A stretch of DNA of 8,262 nt from UBA5026 sp949065595 (GCA_949065595.1 CARSXK010000034.1:1-8262); one strand, 5' to 3'. Shown: positions 1 to 5,964, counted from the stretch's first letter. Notes: a model not told the origin generated them from the sequence alone. Numbers and translations are program-made.

Positions 1-1
1 T

Positions 2-538
2 GAACGTGAGCCAGAAGAAATATTAAAATCACCATATATATTTGAATTTGCTGGTTTAAAAGAAAATAAAAACTATTTAGAAACAGATTTAGAGAGTGCA
101 TTATTATCACACTTAACAGAATTTTTATTAGAACTTGGTAGAGGTTTCTCATTTGTTGCAAGCCAACAAAGAATTAAGATAGGTACAGAGTATTATTATC
201 CAGATTTAATATTTTATAATAGATTAGCAAAGTGCTTTGTAATAATAGATTTAAAAATAGGGAAACTTACTCATCAAGATATAGGACAAATGCAAATGTA
301 TGTTAATTACTATAAAAAGACTCAAATGATTGATGGTGAAAATGAGCCTATTGGTATTCTTCTTTGTGCAGATAAGGATGATGCTGTTGTAGAAATGACT
401 TTAGGAGATAGTATAAAAAATGTATTTGCATCTAAATATTTAACATATTTACCGACTAAAGATGAGTTAATAAAAATAATTAAAGATGAAAAGGAACTAT
501 ATGAATTATCAAAAGAAGAAGGTGAAAAGAATGAGTGA
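2..538 (+). CDS. YhcG/DUF1016-family PD-(D/E)XK nuclease, C-terminal part (5' end outside window)
   Basis: Translation in this frame is open from the window edge and gives 178 residues ending in TGA. It reads as the C-terminal nuclease domain of YhcG-type proteins: a KSPYIFEF opening, the helix LETDLESALLSHL, then YYYPDLIFYN, FVIIDLKIGK and DIGQMQMYVNYY. Asp68, Asp83 and Lys85 of the visible part fit the PD-(D/E)XK catalytic set, with Asp in place of the Glu that is commoner in this family. GILLCADKDD matches the conserved GLLLC strand near the C-terminus. The N-terminal DUF1016 half lies upstream of the window. Family members are putative DNA nucleases found in accessory regions; the substrate here is unknown. 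The last 8 bases overlap rbgA, so rbgA's ribosome binding site lies inside this gene. An accessory nuclease leading a ribosome-assembly operon suggests insertion. Whether the full gene is intact cannot be judged. Confidence 0.88.
   Translation, partial: EREPEEILKSPYIFEFAGLKENKNYLETDLESALLSHLTEFLLELGRGFSFVASQQRIKIGTEYYYPDLIFYNRLAKCFVIIDLKIGKLTHQDIGQMQMYVNYYKKTQMIDGENEPIGILLCADKDDAVVEMTLGDSIKNVFASKYLTYLPTKDELIKIIKDEKELYELSKEEGEKNE
519..524 (+). promoter_or_regulatory. Shine-Dalgarno site that decides the rbgA start
   Basis: AAGGTG lies 6 bases before ATG 531, inside the 3' end of the nuclease gene. It supports 531 over the in-frame ATG at 486. The 15 extra residues made from 486 are only an out-of-frame reading of the nuclease C-terminus and have no counterpart in RbgA proteins. 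Confidence 0.7.
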
Positions 539-1412
539 AAATAATGATAAGGGGTTGCATAAAAGCGTAATCAACTGGTACCCTGGACATATGGCAAAAA
601 CAAAAAGATTAATTTCAGAAAAGTTAAATCAAATTGATATAGTATATGAAATAATTGATGCGAGAATGCCATATTCATCCAAAATAACAGATATTGATAC
701 TTATATCAAAAATAAACCTAGAATTTTAATATTTACCAAAATGGATTTATGCGATCATAATGAAACAAAAAAATGGATGAATTATTATAAAGAACAAGGC
801 TATACTGTAATAGGTGTTGAATTAAATAGTTTAAGTAGTACAAAACCTATCCTAGAAGCAACAAAAAAAATTTTAGAAAATGAAAAATTAAAAAGGGAAC
901 AAAAAGGTCTCCAAATGAAAAAAGCACGTGTACTGATTGTGGGAATTCCAAATGTAGGTAAATCTACACTAATCAACCGTTTGGTTGGGAAAAAAGCAGT
1001 TACAGTAGGCAATAAACCCGGTGTTACCAAAAATTTAGATTGGATTCGTATCAATGATTCTTTAGAACTATTAGATTCTCCAGGAATCTTATGGCCAAAA
1101 TTTGAGTCAGATGTAGTTGCCTATAATCTTGCAAGTCTAACCGCCATTAAAGAAGAAGTGCTTCCACTAGATGAAGTGGTTATCTATATATTAGAAATGT
1201 TAGAAAAATACTATCCAGAAATATTGAAACAAAGATACGGATTAGAAAAATTACACGAAGATATTGTCGAATCTTTAGAATACATTGGTAAAAAAAGAGG
1301 ATGTCTCATTCGCGGTGGCGAAGTAGACTATGATAAAGTATATGCAGCTATTCTAAATGATATCAAAGATGGTAATATAAAAGGAATTACATTTGATAGG
1401 AAGGAAAATTAA
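531..1412 (+). CDS. rbgA: Ribosome biogenesis GTPase RbgA (YlqF), circularly permuted GTPase
   Basis: 293 residues from ATG 531, close to B. subtilis RbgA (about 282). RbgA binds the late 45S precursor of the large subunit and uses GTP hydrolysis to help complete 50S assembly. The GTPase motifs appear in the permuted order of the YlqF/YawG group: G4 TKMD at residues 69-72, G1 GIPNVGKS at 138-145, G2 Thr166 in GVTK, and G3 DSPG at 182-185. The N-terminal NWYPGHMAK signature (15-23) carries the conserved His proposed to act in catalysis. The C-terminal RNA-binding region keeps GILWPKFE, YYPEILKQRYGL and KRGCLIRGG, as in Bacillus. It starts within the upstream nuclease gene and is followed by a 93-bp gap and mrnC, so it is probably transcribed with the rRNA-maturation genes behind it. 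No key motif is missing. Confidence 0.96.
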   Translation: MSENNDKGLHKSVINWYPGHMAKTKRLISEKLNQIDIVYEIIDARMPYSSKITDIDTYIKNKPRILIFTKMDLCDHNETKKWMNYYKEQGYTVIGVELNSLSSTKPILEATKKILENEKLKREQKGLQMKKARVLIVGIPNVGKSTLINRLVGKKAVTVGNKPGVTKNLDWIRINDSLELLDSPGILWPKFESDVVAYNLASLTAIKEEVLPLDEVVIYILEMLEKYYPEILKQRYGLEKLHEDIVESLEYIGKKRGCLIRGGEVDYDKVYAAILNDIKDGNIKGITFDRKEN

Positions 1413-1492
1413 ATGAATCAAATAAAAATCTACAATTAGATAATTATTATGTAGAATATTGCATGGCTGAATGTTCTGAAGAAGAAAAAATA

Positions 1493-1501
1493 AAAGGAGG
1501 A
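1493..1501 (+). promoter_or_regulatory. Strong ribosome binding site of mrnC
   Basis: AAAGGAGGA, with 5 bases between GGAGG and ATG 1506. It fixes the start of a MrnC with an unusually short N-terminus. The rest of the 93-bp gap (1413-1505) holds no recognisable gene, terminator or promoter. Confidence 0.8.
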
Positions 1502-1505
1502 TTCT

Positions 1506-1868
1506 ATGACCAATGTACTCGCTTTAGCATATCTAGGAGATGCCATTTATGAATGTTATATCAGAGAATATTTACTCAAAAAGAAAATCATAAAAGTCAA
1601 AGAATTACAAGAATTAGCCATATCCTATGTGAGTGCTAAAAATCAATGTAAATTTGTAAAACAGATGATTGAAAGCAAATTTTTAAACGAAAAAGAAATG
1701 AATATAGTGTTAAGGGCACGTAATCATAAAAGCCATAAAAGCCCAAAACATACAGATGTCGCTACCTATAAATATGCAACAGGATTAGAGGCTCTGATTG
1801 GTTATTTATATTTGGAAAAAAACAAAACAAGAATTGATGAAATTATGAAATGGATTACAGGTGAATAA
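1506..1868 (+). CDS. mrnC: Mini-ribonuclease III (MrnC)
   Basis: 120 residues. Mini-III is an RNase III-like dimer without a double-stranded-RNA-binding domain that trims the 5' and 3' ends of 23S rRNA precursor in Bacillota. The first RNase III signature is ALAYLGDAIYE (residues 6-16), with catalytic Asp12. The second helix signature is GLEALIGYLYLEK near residues 93-105, carrying the acidic metal ligand. Between them, VSAKNQ and the RNHKSHKSPKHTDVATYKYATG stretch match the Bacillus protein well (RNAKS, PKNTDVQTYRYSTA). The protein begins about 10 residues closer to the first motif than B. subtilis MrnC and ends soon after the second helix, so it is a minimal version. It normally follows cysS, which is absent here. 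Its stop is one base before the rlmB start, giving tight coupling. Confidence 0.93.
   Translation: MTNVLALAYLGDAIYECYIREYLLKKKIIKVKELQELAISYVSAKNQCKFVKQMIESKFLNEKEMNIVLRARNHKSHKSPKHTDVATYKYATGLEALIGYLYLEKNKTRIDEIMKWITGE
1859..1864 (+). promoter_or_regulatory. Shine-Dalgarno site that decides the rlmB start
   Basis: AGGTGA lies 5 bases before ATG 1870 and overlaps the last codons of mrnC. A longer reading from GTG 1861 would put the start codon inside this site with nothing upstream to serve it, so ATG 1870 is preferred. Confidence 0.65.
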
Positions 1869-1869
1869 T

Positions 1870-2565
1870 ATGTATATATATGGAAAAAATGTTGTAACAG
1901 AATATCTTAAAAATCAAAAAAAAATCAAAAAAGCTTATATTTATAAGAATTTCAATGACGAATTTATTCTTTCTGCTATACAAAAACAGAATATTGAAAC
2001 TAAATTCCTAGAAAAATTTGAATTAGATAAACTTGCAAATGGAATGCATCAAGGTATAATATTAAGTGTACCTGATTATATGTATGCCCCATTAGAGGAA
2101 TTACTAAAGAAAGAAGATTCTTTTTTAGTAATATTGGATCATTTGGAAGATCCTCATAATTTTGGAGCCATAATCCGTACTTGTGAAGCAGCAGGTGTGG
2201 ATGGTATTCTTATTCCAAAAGATCGAAGTGTCGATGTAAATTCTACTGTCATCAAGGTTAGTACAGGAGCAATAGACCATATGAAGATTGCCTGTGTAAC
2301 CAACTTAAATCAGACAATACGAACGCTTAAGGAAAAGGGCTTTTGGATAATTGGAACCGATATGGAAGGAACCGACTATAATCAAATTGATTATACTGGA
2401 AAAATTGCAGTAGTCATTGGCAATGAAGGAAATGGAATGAGTCGCTTGGTACAAGAGTCTTGTGATTTCATAGCCAAAATACCAATGCAAGGAACTGTCA
2501 ATAGTCTAAATGCTTCCGTTGCAGCTGGTATTATTATTTTTGAGGCTATGTTAAAAAGAAAGTAG
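1870..2565 (+). CDS. rlmB: 23S rRNA (guanosine-2'-O-)-methyltransferase RlmB, SPOUT/TrmH family
   Basis: 231 residues from ATG 1870, against about 249 for the Bacillus YacO homologue. RlmB methylates the ribose of a conserved guanosine (Gm2251 in E. coli numbering) in the peptidyl-transferase region using S-adenosylmethionine. The start (YIYGKNVVTEYLKN) is the small SpoU substrate-binding domain, seen in RlmB as YG.n.V.e.L. The catalytic SPOUT knot follows: motif 1 LEDPHNFGAIIRTCEAAGVD with its Asn and Arg, then IPKDRS. Motif 2 is VIGNEGNGMSRLV and motif 3 is IPMQGTVNSLNASVAAGI, which form the SAM-binding trefoil knot. All three motifs are intact. Its place between mrnC and sigH is the conserved Firmicutes order, except that yacP (NYN nuclease) is missing downstream. 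Transfer to a different tRNA or rRNA target within the TrmH family cannot be excluded by sequence alone. Confidence 0.94.
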   Translation: MYIYGKNVVTEYLKNQKKIKKAYIYKNFNDEFILSAIQKQNIETKFLEKFELDKLANGMHQGIILSVPDYMYAPLEELLKKEDSFLVILDHLEDPHNFGAIIRTCEAAGVDGILIPKDRSVDVNSTVIKVSTGAIDHMKIACVTNLNQTIRTLKEKGFWIIGTDMEGTDYNQIDYTGKIAVVIGNEGNGMSRLVQESCDFIAKIPMQGTVNSLNASVAAGIIIFEAMLKRK

Positions 2566-2574
2566 GTAGATTCT

Positions 2575-3195
2575 ATGAATTATAAAGAATATAATGACTA
2601 TGAGTTATTGAGCTATATCAGTGAAAATCATGAGGAAGCTAATAATATTCTTTATCAAAAGTATCAACCATTTATTGAAAAATTAGCACATAAATTATAT
2701 CCATATGTAAAAAGTGCTGGACTAGAAATCAGTGATTTAATTCAAGAAGGCTTACTTGGTTTAATGAGTGCAATCGATCATTTTAAAGAACAAAAAGATA
2801 CGACTTTTTATACATTTGCAATTACTTGCATCAAACACAAAATGGTTAGTACAGTTGTTGCTACCAAACGTTTGAAAAATAAAATTTTAAATGAATCTAT
2901 CCCCATTGATGCTGTCACTGATGGTGGAGAAACCTATTCATTAGAATATTTGTTTGGAGATGATACTGCTAATCCTGAAACGGTTTTAATGAGCAATGAA
3001 TACCAGTCTCATGTGTTAGATCTTGCAAAAGATAAATTAACTGCTTTGGAAAGTATCGTATTTGAATTAAAAATCAGTGGTTTTGAGTATAAAGAAATAT
3101 CTGAAATATTAGACAAAGAACCAAAAGCCATTGATAATGCTTTACAAAGAATTCGTGGAAAATTAAGGACAATTTTAAATCAAAAAGAAGTTTAA
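2575..3195 (+). CDS. sigH: RNA polymerase sigma factor, SigH (Spo0H)-like, sigma-70 family
   Basis: 206 residues, compared with 218 for B. subtilis SigH. Region 2 spans about residues 7-95: a helix with ANNILYQKYQPFIEKLA, then the core-binding segment ISDLIQEGLLGLMSAIDHFK (52-71), closely like DIVQEGMIGLYKSIRDFK of SigH, then FYTFAITCIKHKM in the -10-recognition area. Region 4 (about 155-200) has FEYKEISEILDKEPKAIDNA and LQRIRGKL, the helix-turn-helix that reads the -35 and matches the SigH signature SIDNALQR almost exactly. There is no region 1.1 or region 3. SigH drives stationary-phase, sporulation or competence genes in Bacillota; which of these applies is unknown. The start lies 9 bases after rlmB with only a weak site (AGGTAG), so expression probably depends on coupling to rlmB. 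A terminator follows at once. Confidence 0.9.
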   Translation: MNYKEYNDYELLSYISENHEEANNILYQKYQPFIEKLAHKLYPYVKSAGLEISDLIQEGLLGLMSAIDHFKEQKDTTFYTFAITCIKHKMVSTVVATKRLKNKILNESIPIDAVTDGGETYSLEYLFGDDTANPETVLMSNEYQSHVLDLAKDKLTALESIVFELKISGFEYKEISEILDKEPKAIDNALQRIRGKLRTILNQKEV

Positions 3196-3199
3196 TGAT

Positions 3200-3222
3200 A
3201 AATCCAAAATTTGGATTTTTTT
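3200..3222 (+). terminator. Rho-independent terminator after the rbgA-mrnC-rlmB-sigH operon
   Basis: A perfect 9-bp inverted repeat, AAATCCAAA / TTTGGATTT around one central A, begins 5 bases after the sigH stop. It runs into seven T. The realistic hairpin is AATCC/GGATT with a short A/T loop. It is AT-rich and so probably only moderately strong, but position and T-run agree. Confidence 0.6.
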
Positions 3223-3224
3223 AA

Positions 3225-3253
3225 TTGTATTTGCAAAAACTCTATGTTATGAT
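3225..3253 (+). promoter_or_regulatory. Probable sigma-A promoter (extended -10) for the regulator/sensor pair
   Basis: A weak -35 TTGTAT (3225-3230) is followed by a 17-base spacer and then TATGAT (3248-3253). The -10 is preceded by TG-T, giving TGTTATGAT, an extended -10 element that offsets the weak -35. It lies directly after the sigH terminator and about 24 bases before ATG 3277, which has AGGAG at 3263-3267. No convincing direct repeat for LytTR binding was seen. Confidence 0.55.
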
Positions 3254-3276
3254 AACTATAATAGGAGTGTTGTAGT

Positions 3277-4266
3277 ATGCTAGAATTTATCATAATTAAC
3301 GATAATGTTCCTTTCCAAAAAAGAATGAAACAATGTATTCAAAATGTAATGAAAAAACAAAATATGATTTGCCAGATTAAAGTTTATGATGACTATATCG
3401 AAGAGGCTTATCAAGTAATATCAAAAACCAAAAGTGGTATAAAGGTATATCTTCTTGATATGGAAACCCCATCCATGAAATTGCAAGATTATGTTCGAAA
3501 AATCCGGAAATATGATTTTGCAAGCCCAATCATTGGCTTTGGAGATGAACGATTTCTTTTCATTGCTTTGAAATGCCAATTTGTTGATTATATTAATTAT
3601 TTTTATCCACAATGGGAACATAAATTAAAAGAAAGCTTATCGTTTTGGATTACAAGAGTTGCTAAAAAAGAACACTTACGTTTTACCGAGAACGATATTC
3701 AATATGAACTCCATACGCAAGAGATTGCTTTTCTACAAAGATACAAAAAAAAGAAAACCATTATTCAAACCGAATCTTGTAGTTATCTAGTATCCTACAC
3801 ATTAGAAGAGTTAAAGCCAAAATTGCCTTCTTACTTTGTATATGAAAGCCGTACACGTATTAGCAATTTACATAAAACAAAGCTTTTGAATGCAACCATT
3901 GTAAACGATAAGCAAACGAAGAAAAAAGAACAACCACAAAAAGGGAAACGTTATTCTCCTTCCATTCATCAAGAAGCTATTTATATGTATTATAATGGAG
4001 CAACAGAAGAACAGATTCTTCAAAAATTTGGAATGCATCTAAATACACTACGAATATGGATTGCCAAGGACAAAACAGAAAAATACATGCAAGGAAAGGA
4101 AAATCAAAGAATATTACAACAAGAGATCGCAACCTTACATTCTAGAAATATAAAGCTGACTACTGAAAATGAGGTATTAAAAAAAGAAAAAAGAAAAGCA
4201 GATGCGAATTGTGAACGATTCCGAAAAGCCGTTCATATATTATCAGAGTCTACGGAGGAATCATGA
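3277..4266 (+). CDS. Composite regulator: AgrA-like receiver + LytTR-like domain + IS3-OrfA-type HTH and leucine zipper
   Basis: 329 residues. Residues 1-125 resemble the receiver of AgrA: IIINDN for the acidic pocket, VYLLDMETP with candidate phospho-acceptor Asp61, and DYVRKIRKYD after it. The later conserved Thr/Ser strand reads IIGFGDE and the Lys strand reads INYFYPQ, so both residues are missing. Residues 125-210 look like LytTR: EIAFLQRYKKKKTIIQ, then LEELKPKLPSYFVYESRTRISNLHK, with Asn197 at the DNA-contact position of the family. The last LytTR strands are not seen. After a Lys/Gln-rich linker (211-223), residues 224-267 have the YSPSIHQEAIYMYY...FGMHLNTLRIWI pattern of IS3-family OrfA helix-turn-helix proteins. 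A coiled coil follows with Leu280, 287, 294 and 301 spaced by seven and Asn291/Asn298 between. Its stop overlaps the next start (ATGA). It is probably a DNA-binding dimer controlled by the membrane partner; targets are unknown. Confidence 0.8.
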   Translation: MLEFIIINDNVPFQKRMKQCIQNVMKKQNMICQIKVYDDYIEEAYQVISKTKSGIKVYLLDMETPSMKLQDYVRKIRKYDFASPIIGFGDERFLFIALKCQFVDYINYFYPQWEHKLKESLSFWITRVAKKEHLRFTENDIQYELHTQEIAFLQRYKKKKTIIQTESCSYLVSYTLEELKPKLPSYFVYESRTRISNLHKTKLLNATIVNDKQTKKKEQPQKGKRYSPSIHQEAIYMYYNGATEEQILQKFGMHLNTLRIWIAKDKTEKYMQGKENQRILQQEIATLHSRNIKLTTENEVLKKEKRKADANCERFRKAVHILSESTEES

Positions 4267-5492
4267 TTGTTAATTTTATTATCTTGTCCATTGGGTATTG
4301 GACAATTCTATATTTGATTTCAAGAATTCTAGATGAAAAAATCGTCTATAGTTCCTACAAATTTTGGATTTGTTTTTTGCTTTTTGGAATCATTAGTAGC
4401 CTAGATAGTCAAAATATAAACCTTATGTTTCCCCTTAAAATAGGGATGATTTGGATGATATCAAAAGTGTTATGGAAACATAATTTTCATCAAACTGGTG
4501 TTGCTGTATTATTTAGTTTTTTTACAAGCATCTTATCTGAAATATTAATATTATCAATTCTGACTTTTTGTTATCCAATGTCATGGAATTCGCACCTCGG
4601 ATACCTAATTTTAATCAATTTATGTATTGCTATATTTGCGATATTTTTGTTTCATTTTTTATCTCTTGCAAAATTATTTCAAAGAGGATTAGAATATTTT
4701 CAGGAAAAAAAGTGGTTTCTCCTTGTTATGATAGGGATTCTCAATTTAAGTATTGTTCAATTTTATTTAATTCATAAAAAGATTTCCTTTTTAAGTCTTG
4801 CCTTTTTATTTGTTTCTTGTATTATTTTAATTGAATATATGAAAGAAAAAATGGAAAGTAAAAAGCTTGCTGATGAATATCAAAAATTAATTATCGATGT
4901 AGAAACTTTTGAGTATATGCTTTCACAACAGGCGAAAAAAAATAAAGAATATCACAATCAACTTTCTTTTCTCCGAAAAATGCTACAAGAATCAGGAGGC
5001 GAAGAATTATCTTATATTGATCATTTATTAAATGAGAAAGACAATTCTTTGAATGCATATTTATTAGAACAAATCCAAAAACTATCCAAAAAGGGCTTAA
5101 TGGGATTATTTTATTATAAAATAAGTGTGTTGCAAGAAAAACAAGTTCAAACAACCATTAGCATCGATTTCCAAAGAAATGATAAAATACTAGAACTTTT
5201 ACAAGATAAGGCAATCAGAGAATTATCCTTATGTTTAGGATATATGTTTGACTATAGTACCTATTTATTAGAAAAAGGCCATATCAAACAAGTCAGTATC
5301 AATGCCTATCATGATCATAAAAATATTTATTTTGCATTTACACATCCGATTGGTGAAAATAATCTACCATATATAAAATCGAATGAAATCGCACTTATAT
5401 TAAAAGAAATAACTCATCATAAAAAAGATTATAATCGAAGGGAAGAAATTATTAATGGTGTATATACGCAGACATTAATTCTTCATATTTAA
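4263..5492 (+). CDS. AgrC-like membrane sensor with degenerate histidine-kinase core
   Basis: 409 residues. The first 192 are strongly hydrophobic, with six or seven likely membrane segments near 5-23, 34-47, 54-70, 79-104, 112-136, 151-170 and 174-192, as in AgrC/GHKL peptide sensors. A helical linker (193-225) leads to NKEYHNQLSFLRKML (227-241), the place of the dimerisation helix. The family pattern is H-(D/E)-(Y/F)-x-N; here the His position is Lys228, although His231 is nearby. GLMGLFYYKISVLQEKQVQT matches the segment before the ATPase domain. In that domain the N box expected as DNAxE reads DYSTYLLEK (330-338), and no GxGL box is present before the end. I infer an inactive or non-canonical kinase. 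It overlaps the regulator gene by ATGA with GGAGG at 4254-4258, so the two are translationally coupled and surely partners. Confidence 0.82.
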   Translation: MIVNFIILSIGYWTILYLISRILDEKIVYSSYKFWICFLLFGIISSLDSQNINLMFPLKIGMIWMISKVLWKHNFHQTGVAVLFSFFTSILSEILILSILTFCYPMSWNSHLGYLILINLCIAIFAIFLFHFLSLAKLFQRGLEYFQEKKWFLLVMIGILNLSIVQFYLIHKKISFLSLAFLFVSCIILIEYMKEKMESKKLADEYQKLIIDVETFEYMLSQQAKKNKEYHNQLSFLRKMLQESGGEELSYIDHLLNEKDNSLNAYLLEQIQKLSKKGLMGLFYYKISVLQEKQVQTTISIDFQRNDKILELLQDKAIRELSLCLGYMFDYSTYLLEKGHIKQVSINAYHDHKNIYFAFTHPIGENNLPYIKSNEIALILKEITHHKKDYNRREEIINGVYTQTLILHI

Positions 5493-5522
5493 TTAGATCA
5501 ATATTGTACTAGAAAAATTATC

Positions 5523-5933
5523 TTGAATTACTTCTTAAGAATGGATGATATAAAAAGATTTCTAAATTACTCATCTACCTTTTGGCAATATATAGAAAAA
5601 AGAATTGTACCTACAGATGATTGTTTTTTCTATGGCGTAAATATGAAGATGGATACAAATAATTGTTTAGTTGACATGAAAGTATTTGTGCCTGTTATTA
5701 CAGATCTACAAACCACACTTGTAAATGTTCATGAATTGAAACATGCATACGATTTATATCAGCTTCTTGGAAATCCACTCGATAAAGGGGAGTATGAATA
5801 TGAAAGGCGTGTGAAAGAGTTGGAAGAAAGCTTTAAAGAAAAATATATGGTAAAAAATATCAACAGGTATTTGAAAAATAGAATAAGTATACATATTCTT
5901 TTTTCTTTCTGCTATTTTAGCACTCATGCTTGA
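5523..5933 (+). CDS. Small unrecognised protein with an HExxH motif (putative metallopeptidase-like)
   Basis: I do not recognise the family. It has 136 residues from TTG 5523, or 130 from ATG 5541; neither start has a good ribosome binding site. HELKH (residues 70-74 of the longer form) sits in a hydrophobic-to-helical context, TTLVNVHELKHAYDLYQLLG, as zinc-binding helices do. An acidic helix with YEYERRVKELEE (91-102) follows about 20 residues later and could supply a third ligand such as Glu94. There is no signal peptide or membrane segment, so a cytoplasmic protein is likely. The reading frame is the same as that of the upstream sensor gene, separated from it by one stop codon and 30 bases. 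Its last codons run into the clpB operator and its TGA lies within the -35 box. Zinc binding and proteolysis are inference from one motif. Confidence 0.6.
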   Translation: MNYFLRMDDIKRFLNYSSTFWQYIEKRIVPTDDCFFYGVNMKMDTNNCLVDMKVFVPVITDLQTTLVNVHELKHAYDLYQLLGNPLDKGEYEYERRVKELEESFKEKYMVKNINRYLKNRISIHILFSFCYFSTHA

Positions 5934-5943
5934 CAAGTGCTAA
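5917..5943 (+). promoter_or_regulatory. CIRCE operator (HrcA binding site) of clpB
   Basis: TTAGCACTC (5917-5925), 9-base spacer, AAGTGCTAA (5935-5943): the CIRCE consensus TTAGCACTC-N9-GAGTGCTAA with one change in the right arm. The dyad extends outward to perfect 12-base arms, 5913-5924 and 5936-5947. HrcA repressor binding here would cover the -35 box and release on heat shock. No CtsR heptamer repeat (GGTCAAA type) was seen. Confidence 0.93.
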
Positions 5944-5957
5944 AATAGTGTTATAAT
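5930..5957 (+). promoter_or_regulatory. Consensus sigma-A promoter of clpB
   Basis: TTGACA (5930-5935) and TATAAT (5952-5957), both perfect, with a 16-base spacer. The -35 lies inside the CIRCE spacer and right arm. Transcription should begin near 5964, leaving a leader of about 39 bases before ATG 6003. Confidence 0.9.
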
Positions 5958-5964
5958 GAATATA

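Noticed and set aside
486..530. Upstream ATG adding 15 residues to RbgA
   Set aside because: The added residues are an out-of-frame reading of the nuclease C-terminus, and ATG 531 has a well-spaced ribosome binding site.
3940..4266. Insertion sequence of the IS3 family
   Set aside because: Only an OrfA-like DNA-binding segment is present, in frame with the regulator. There is no DDE catalytic orfB, no terminal inverted repeats and no target duplication.
4568..4777. 69-codon open frame within the sensor gene
   Set aside because: It overlaps the membrane-spanning coding region in another frame and lacks a ribosome binding site.
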